This document shows positions 7,163-10,350 of a DNA stretch of 10,350 bases, in pieces. The position numbers and the translations under genes were made by a program. The stretch comes from CAZTWC01 sp964617105 [NCBI: uncultured Myxococcia bacterium]. Its GTDB lineage: Bacteria > CAZTWC01. Numbering within the stretch: the stretch's first letter is position 1; the number at the start of each line of letters is the position of its first letter. Under the pieces are notes generated by a model, which had not been told where the DNA came from, ran no database searches, and saw only the letters and a list, made by a program, of their open reading frames with translations. The stretch spans positions 1 through 10,350 of the forward strand of contig CAZTWC010000114.1 in the NCBI GenBank assembly GCA_964617105.1. Reading direction: 5' to 3'.

Positions 7163-8587
7163 ATGAAATTCATTTTACCTATGCTGTGTCTCTATTTTGG
7201 ATTGGCTGTTTTTTCTGCCTCTATTTTGGCTGGTGAAAATAACAACTCAACATCTATGATAAGGGAAACAAACAGAGAGGGTAGTTCAACCAAAATCGAT
7301 TCCCTTCTGCACAGGCAAAAGCCCAAAATAAGTGCCGGAAAATCTCTTAGTCTCAAAAATGCCTTTGAATTAGCGGCAAAAAAGAATCTCAATCTGGCCC
7401 AAACCAGAAAAGAGATTGAGATAGCCCGGGCAGAGTTGAAAACCGCTTGGGGTCGAATCCTACCCATAGGTGGCAGCAATTTGGCTTATACTATAAACGA
7501 CCATGCCGACGAAGCCAAAATGGCGGGTGGACAAGCGGTCGAAGTGCGTACCCGCTACAATTTACGGGGCAATATCCAAATCAATCTTCCGCTGGTGAAT
7601 GCGCAAGCCTGGCAGGGTATAAACCTGGGAAAGATCAACCTGAACATTCGTGAAATAAACCTAAAAATGGCTAAACAGGTTCTCTACCTCTCGGTAGCCC
7701 AGACCTATTTTTCTGCCCTGACTTTGCTCGGATTTATCCAAATCCAGGAAAATCAAATCGATACTATTGGCAAACATCTAAAAATTGCCAACCTCCGCCA
7801 CCGATCGGGCACCGGTTCTCTGGTAGATGTATTGAGAATCCAGACCGACCTGGCTACAGCCCATGAAGAATTGATAAAATCACACTTTTCTCTGGACAAT
7901 GTCCGGGATGTACTGGCCCAGTTAGTTGGAATCAAGGGATTACCTTTGCCAACCGCCCCTCCGGAAATATCATTGCCAGAAAAATGGACGGAAAAAGAAA
8001 CGAACTATAAGAAAATTGCCGAAAACCAACGCTATAATCTAAAAATCGCCAACAAAATGGTTACCCTGGCAAACCAACAATTAACAGTATCCTGGATGCA
8101 ATTTGTGCCAACCCTCAACGCTTCGTGGCAACTCTCCTATCTGTTTTCTGAACCAACTACCTTTGGCTCCCAGGACAGATCCCGCTGGCTACTGGGTATT
8201 ACCCTCTCCATCCCCTTGTTTAACCACACTTTTTATGCTGATCTCGACAAAAAACGGGCACAATTGGGCAAGGCAACCTTACAAGCCATCGATACCAGAA
8301 GAAAAATCGGTCTGGAATTGCGCAAAACTACCAGAAAATACAAAAATTCCATAGAAGAATTAGAGTTGGCCAGAACAAAGTCACATCTGGCTCAAAAAGC
8401 CTTGAAACTGGCAGAAACAGCCTATGAGCATGGCACTGGATCTTCTCTGAGTGTCACTGATACCAGAAGAATGAGTCGCCAAGCAGAGATCAGCCTGGCC
8501 ATCAAACGCTACAACTCCCAATTAACCCTGCTCGAATTAATATATTCTATTGGCAACGATATCGAAGCGATTGGTGATAATCACTGA
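7163..8587 (+). CDS. TolC-type outer-membrane efflux channel (OEP family)
   Basis: The 474-residue protein has a signal peptide (MKFILPMLCLYFGLAVFSAS, then ILA, cleavage after about residue 23). It lacks a lipobox, so it is not a lipoprotein like OprM. Two OEP repeats follow, about 62-256 and 285-465. Each has a membrane strand ending in an SxPLxN-like turn (NLPLVN 141-146, SIPLFN 349-354). Each also has the repeat-specific helix start, RSGTGSLVDVLRIQTDL and YEHGTGSSLSVTDTRR. Three such proteins form a trimeric channel through the outer membrane and periplasm, completing the exporter with the two upstream genes. GGAG (7150-7153) lies nine bases before ATG. The gap after the pump gene is 44 bp. 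The last codons overlap, antisense, a truncated ORF from the porin side, so the final residues (about GDNH) may derive from foreign DNA at a junction. Confidence 0.93.
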   Translation: MKFILPMLCLYFGLAVFSASILAGENNNSTSMIRETNREGSSTKIDSLLHRQKPKISAGKSLSLKNAFELAAKKNLNLAQTRKEIEIARAELKTAWGRILPIGGSNLAYTINDHADEAKMAGGQAVEVRTRYNLRGNIQINLPLVNAQAWQGINLGKINLNIREINLKMAKQVLYLSVAQTYFSALTLLGFIQIQENQIDTIGKHLKIANLRHRSGTGSLVDVLRIQTDLATAHEELIKSHFSLDNVRDVLAQLVGIKGLPLPTAPPEISLPEKWTEKETNYKKIAENQRYNLKIANKMVTLANQQLTVSWMQFVPTLNASWQLSYLFSEPTTFGSQDRSRWLLGITLSIPLFNHTFYADLDKKRAQLGKATLQAIDTRRKIGLELRKTTRKYKNSIEELELARTKSHLAQKALKLAETAYEHGTGSSLSVTDTRRMSRQAEISLAIKRYNSQLTLLELIYSIGNDIEAIGDNH

Positions 8588-8663
8588 CATCACCAAAACC
8601 TGCTCTGGTAAGAGTGACCAATAAAATGATACTAAATAATGCAATCGATAATTTATTAACCAT
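8547..8663 (-). pseudogene. Truncated secreted-protein gene behind the porin (signal peptide only; possibly PstS-like)
   Basis: This 38-codon ORF starts at ATG 8663. AGGAG (complement of 8670-8674) lies six bases upstream and overlaps the porin stop codon, so it would be coupled to the porin in one operon. It begins MVNKLSIALFSIILLVTLTR, followed by AGFGDVSDYHQ: a basic N-end, a long hydrophobic core and a plausible cleavage site. After DYHQ it reads SLRYRCQ and stops inside the 3' end of the TolC gene on the opposite strand. Mature PstS-type phosphate-binding proteins of some proteobacteria begin with a DYxxVSGVSG-like stretch, so DVSDYHQ could be the last intact piece of such a gene. That identification is from memory over very few residues. 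Alternatively it is a genuine tiny secreted peptide. Confidence 0.5.
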
Positions 8664-8672
8664 TTTTTTCTC

Positions 8673-9758
8673 CTAAAAGTGGATTTCCAAGGTTAACTGT
8701 AATCTGCTTTCATTCTGCTTTGATGATTTATAAAAAGCCCGGTCATAGTCGAGAAGGATTTTGTGGTGGTCGGTTAGGTGATAAGCAATACCGCCGATTA
8801 CGCGTGATACTTCGTCATTTTCTATTTGAGAGTCATAATCAAAATAATCGTACCGGCCAATCAGAGAACAATGGATTTGGGGAATTTTGACCTCACCAAA
8901 TACCGAATAACCGCTCCTGTCTTGTGCCTCACCGGTGCTTTTATCCACGGCTGTTCCTTTTTGATTTCCTTTCCCTGTATAATAGGTACCCGTCAAAGCC
9001 AAATATTGGTGCTCATAAGAAAGAAATCCCATATGAACTGTCCAGTCTGGCTCTGCTTTATCGTTTCCCTTACCAAAAACACCGAAATAGGAGAGTTGTA
9101 AACCTGGGAAGAAATCGGGCAACGGCCTGATTGTCAATCTGCCCTCCACCACTTTATTTTTATTAATCTCTTTGGCATGATAACCCCCACCATTATAGAC
9201 ACCCACGGCAAAACTGCCGTATCTGCCAGGATATTTTTTACTTACCCTCTGTTGATATTCCTTATCCATCTCTCCGCCCAACAGGGCAAAAAAAGTTAAA
9301 CCAAAATCAGCCGAATTAAAGGTACTATTTTTTTCGATAAACATGGTGTCTTGAAGTCGATAATAATTGATATGCTCTTCAAAATCTAGCCAGGGGCCGT
9401 GAACCTGACCAACCTCCAGGGCAGGATTGGTTAAAAAAAACAAATCGGGAAAATGAAACTTACCATAGGCATATTTGAGCCTAACCTTTAAATCGCCAAC
9501 TGAATCCTGGTGAGCATCGGGGGTAATTCGACCAGAAAACCATTTGGTGAACTTTTTTTTGATGTTAATGTACGATCTTTTTACTTTAAAAACACTGTCA
9601 CCACTATTTTCCTGATGTTGAAATGAGAGGTACCAAACTCCGCCTATAGAGAGCCCTTTTAATCCTTTTGGTAATTCCTGTTCGGAAGCATAAACCGAAT
9701 TGCTGCCAAAGGCCAAGAACAGACAGATAAAAAGAGTCTGAATCACATTTCTTTTCAT
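8673..9758 (-). CDS. Outer-membrane beta-barrel porin (OprO/OprP-like)
   Basis: The 361-residue protein begins MKRNVIQTLFICLFLAFGSN and has a signal peptide cut after SVYA (about residue 24). The rest is rich in alternating strands with many Tyr, Gly and aromatic girdle residues. The end LQLTLEIHF has the C-terminal Phe that BamA recognises in outer-membrane barrels. Composition, length and strand pattern suggest a trimeric 16-18-strand porin of the phosphate-selective type, but specificity cannot be read. I chose ATG 9758: GGAGGT (complement of 9766-9771) is seven bases upstream. An in-frame ATG at 9773 overlaps that Shine-Dalgarno and is rejected. The gene converges on the efflux operon. 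A truncated secreted-protein ORF begins 9 bp after its stop codon. I see no terminator between them and the TolC gene. Confidence 0.8.
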   Translation of the reverse strand: MKRNVIQTLFICLFLAFGSNSVYASEQELPKGLKGLSIGGVWYLSFQHQENSGDSVFKVKRSYINIKKKFTKWFSGRITPDAHQDSVGDLKVRLKYAYGKFHFPDLFFLTNPALEVGQVHGPWLDFEEHINYYRLQDTMFIEKNSTFNSADFGLTFFALLGGEMDKEYQQRVSKKYPGRYGSFAVGVYNGGGYHAKEINKNKVVEGRLTIRPLPDFFPGLQLSYFGVFGKGNDKAEPDWTVHMGFLSYEHQYLALTGTYYTGKGNQKGTAVDKSTGEAQDRSGYSVFGEVKIPQIHCSLIGRYDYFDYDSQIENDEVSRVIGGIAYHLTDHHKILLDYDRAFYKSSKQNESRLQLTLEIHF

Positions 9759-9834
9759 TAAGTTTACCTCCATGATTAGTTATTATAAATTTACTTTGAT
9801 CAGCCTTGCGCTGTGGGATATTACTAAATCAAAA

Positions 9835-9874
9835 TTGTCATTATCGATTTTATCGACATATTACCATTTGTCAT
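9835..9874 (-). promoter_or_regulatory. Possible promoter/operator region upstream of the porin
   Basis: TTGTCAT occurs twice in the same direction, at 9835-9841 and 9868-9874, exactly 33 bp apart (three helical turns). Between them is the palindrome TCGAT-TTT-ATCGA (9844-9856). On the minus strand ATGACA (9869-9874) and TAAAAT (9847-9852) with a 16-bp spacer form a possible porin promoter whose -10 lies in the palindrome. On the plus strand TTGTCA (9835-9840) and CATATT (9857-9862), also spaced 16, form a weaker divergent promoter. A second TATAAT (complement of 9781-9786) closer to the porin lacks a good -35. Confidence 0.4.
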
Positions 9875-9901
9875 CTTAAATACCTATATCATTAAGGGGC
9901 A

Positions 9902-10033
9902 ATGTTAACGAAGCACATTCTGGATTACAGAGATAGCAATTCAGTTTTTTCTGGATTTTTGAGTGCCCAATGGCGCTTTCACCTCTTCAATCGGCTGATT
10001 AACAGTGGGCGCTTAATAAACCCCAACAGTTAA
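9902..10033 (+). CDS. Possible small ORF, 43 residues, unknown
   Basis: The frame runs from ATG 9902 to TAA 10031-10033. It reads MLTKHILDYRDSNSVFSGFL, then SAQWRFHLFNRLINSGRLIN and PNS: a balanced composition with aromatic and basic residues, no signal peptide and no membrane segment. AAGGGG lies just upstream, but its spacing to ATG is short (about four bases). It is divergent from the porin, and a weak plus-strand promoter is possible at 9835-9862. I do not recognise it. It may be a small regulator, a truncated gene or chance. A 43-codon open frame alone is not strong evidence. Confidence 0.25.
   Translation: MLTKHILDYRDSNSVFSGFLSAQWRFHLFNRLINSGRLINPNS
9963..10012 (-). other. Hairpin-forming segment in a possible porin leader
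   Basis: GCCCA (9965-9969) pairs with TGGGC (10006-10010). Inside it AATC (9989-9992) and GATT (9997-10000) can form a small stem around GGCT. GGCGCTT is repeated at both ends of the segment. If transcription starts at the promoter at 10066-10094, this would lie in a leader of about 300 nt. I match it to no known riboswitch class. Confidence 0.25.
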
Positions 10034-10065
10034 TATCTATTGCAATATTTTGTTTTTTAGGTTAT

Positions 10066-10094
10066 AAAATAATTGGATCTTGTTATTTTGTCAA
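10066..10094 (-). promoter_or_regulatory. Minus-strand promoter with perfect -35
   Basis: The -35 TTGACA (complement of 10089-10094) matches consensus fully. The -10 TATTTT (10066-10071) matches four of six, with a 17-bp spacer. It points toward the porin and could be a distal porin promoter, or serve a small RNA ending before it. TCTTG and CAAGA (10078-10082 and 10092-10096) form a short inverted repeat around the -35 box. Confidence 0.4.
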
Positions 10095-10137
10095 GAACGT
10101 CTACAATAATAAATACCATGAATAAGAGCAATACTCA

Positions 10138-10147
10138 CCCCCCCCCC
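10138..10147. repeat. C10 homopolymer followed by G4
   Basis: Ten C in a row are followed by four G. Such tracts are slippage-prone in replication and in sequencing. A 15-codon frame from ATG 10118 crosses it; one extra C would join it to a frame open to 10305. That product has no recognisable character. Confidence 0.8.
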
Positions 10148-10156
10148 GGGGAAAAC

Positions 10157-10173
10157 CCTGCATAAACAGCAGG
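10157..10173 (-). terminator. Weak hairpin, possible terminator of the right-edge gene
   Basis: CCTGC (10157-10161) and GCAGG (10169-10173) form a perfect 5-bp stem with a 7-base loop. On the minus strand it is followed by G and four T. It lies about 60 bp after the stop of the possible edge gene. The stem is short, so termination would be weak. Confidence 0.35.
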
Positions 10174-10233
10174 TTAAGGGAAAAGCGCTACTCATCTGCA
10201 GTTTGCATAAATCTATTGATAACACTACTAACA

Positions 10234-10350
10234 TTACTGGAAGATCCAATTTGTCTGTGTTGGGTAATTGCTCGCCAACTGCGCCAGTGCCCAGGTGATC
10301 TGGTCAAGTAAAAATGGACAATTTCCTAAGCCGCTTTTCTCATAGCCATC
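10234..10350 (-). CDS. Possible 3' end of a minus-strand gene cut by the window edge
   Basis: The frame is open from the right edge for 38 codons and ends with TAA at 10234-10236. It reads DGYEKSGLGNCPFLLDQITW, then ALAQLASNYPTQTNWIFQ. The composition looks protein-like, and a hairpin with a T-run follows at 10157-10173. I do not recognise the family. An open run of this length also arises by chance fairly often, and a plus-strand frame over the same bases is also open, so support is limited. Confidence 0.3.
   Translation of the reverse strand, partial: DGYEKSGLGNCPFLLDQITWALAQLASNYPTQTNWIFQ

Noticed and set aside
8588-8672. Terminator between the convergent TolC and porin genes
   Set aside because: Only a 4-bp stem (CTCT/AGAG at 8603-8614) without a T-run is present; the T-run at 8663-8669 belongs to the ribosome-binding site region of the truncated ORF.
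9759-9773. Porin start at ATG 9773
   Set aside because: The strong GGAGGT ribosome-binding site lies within these codons and serves ATG 9758, which begins a regular signal peptide.
9930-10012. Minus-strand frame of about 23 codons ending near 9940
   Set aside because: It has no start or ribosome-binding site, is preceded at once by a stop, and competes with the hairpin and the plus-strand frame.
1-10350. CRISPR array, tRNA, rRNA or insertion-sequence transposase
   Set aside because: I found no regularly spaced repeats, no tRNA-like cloverleaf or rRNA segment, and no transposase motif or terminal inverted repeats in the window.

Overview
The window comes from a Gram-negative bacterium of moderate to low GC content: it carries a complete tripartite RND efflux operon with an outer-membrane channel, plus an outer-membrane porin, and most genes have clear Shine-Dalgarno sites and sigma70-like promoters. 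The gene families fit an environmental proteobacterium or a Desulfobacterota-like lineage, but nothing here fixes the taxon. Strands, positions and motifs below were read by eye; family names rest on motif recognition, not on database searches.

Left part (1-2540, all genes on the minus strand). A possible terminator made of nested inverted repeats (226-281) and a short ORF resembling the end of an XRE-type HTH (308-421) lie behind a DUF4143-type AAA ATPase (402-1706). That gene has its own promoter inside a 44-bp dyad (1740-1783), which makes the long upstream TTG start unlikely. Next comes a compact type II toxin-antitoxin pair, vapB-vapC (2449-1862), with its own promoter (2480-2508). The cassette, promoter included, sits between two exact 16-bp direct repeats (1813-1828 and 2524-2539).

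Middle (2577-8587, plus strand). One promoter (2577-2604) precedes three tightly packed genes: a periplasmic adaptor (MFP), an inner-membrane RND pump of 1044 residues, and a TolC-type outer-membrane factor. Together they can form a complete envelope-spanning exporter. The adaptor and pump genes overlap by 11 bp. No regulator gene is adjacent, and I see no clear terminator after the last gene.

Right part (8547-10350). A minus-strand outer-membrane beta-barrel (porin, 8673-9758) converges on the efflux operon. Directly behind it is a 38-codon ORF with a good ribosome-binding site and a signal peptide. It stops inside the 3' end of the TolC gene and looks like the beginning of a truncated secreted-protein gene, possibly a PstS-like phosphate-binding protein. 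This suggests that the efflux operon and the porin were brought together by a rearrangement. The 577 bp upstream of the porin hold repeated TTGTCAT motifs, a TCGAT-TTT-ATCGA palindrome, a promoter with a perfect TTGACA box, a hairpin-rich possible leader, a C10 homopolymer and perhaps the end of another minus-strand gene cut by the window edge.

I see no convincing undescribed system. The most interesting signals are the scars and regulatory sites: the flanked TA cassette, the truncated gene behind the porin, and the operator-like dyad of the ATPase gene.
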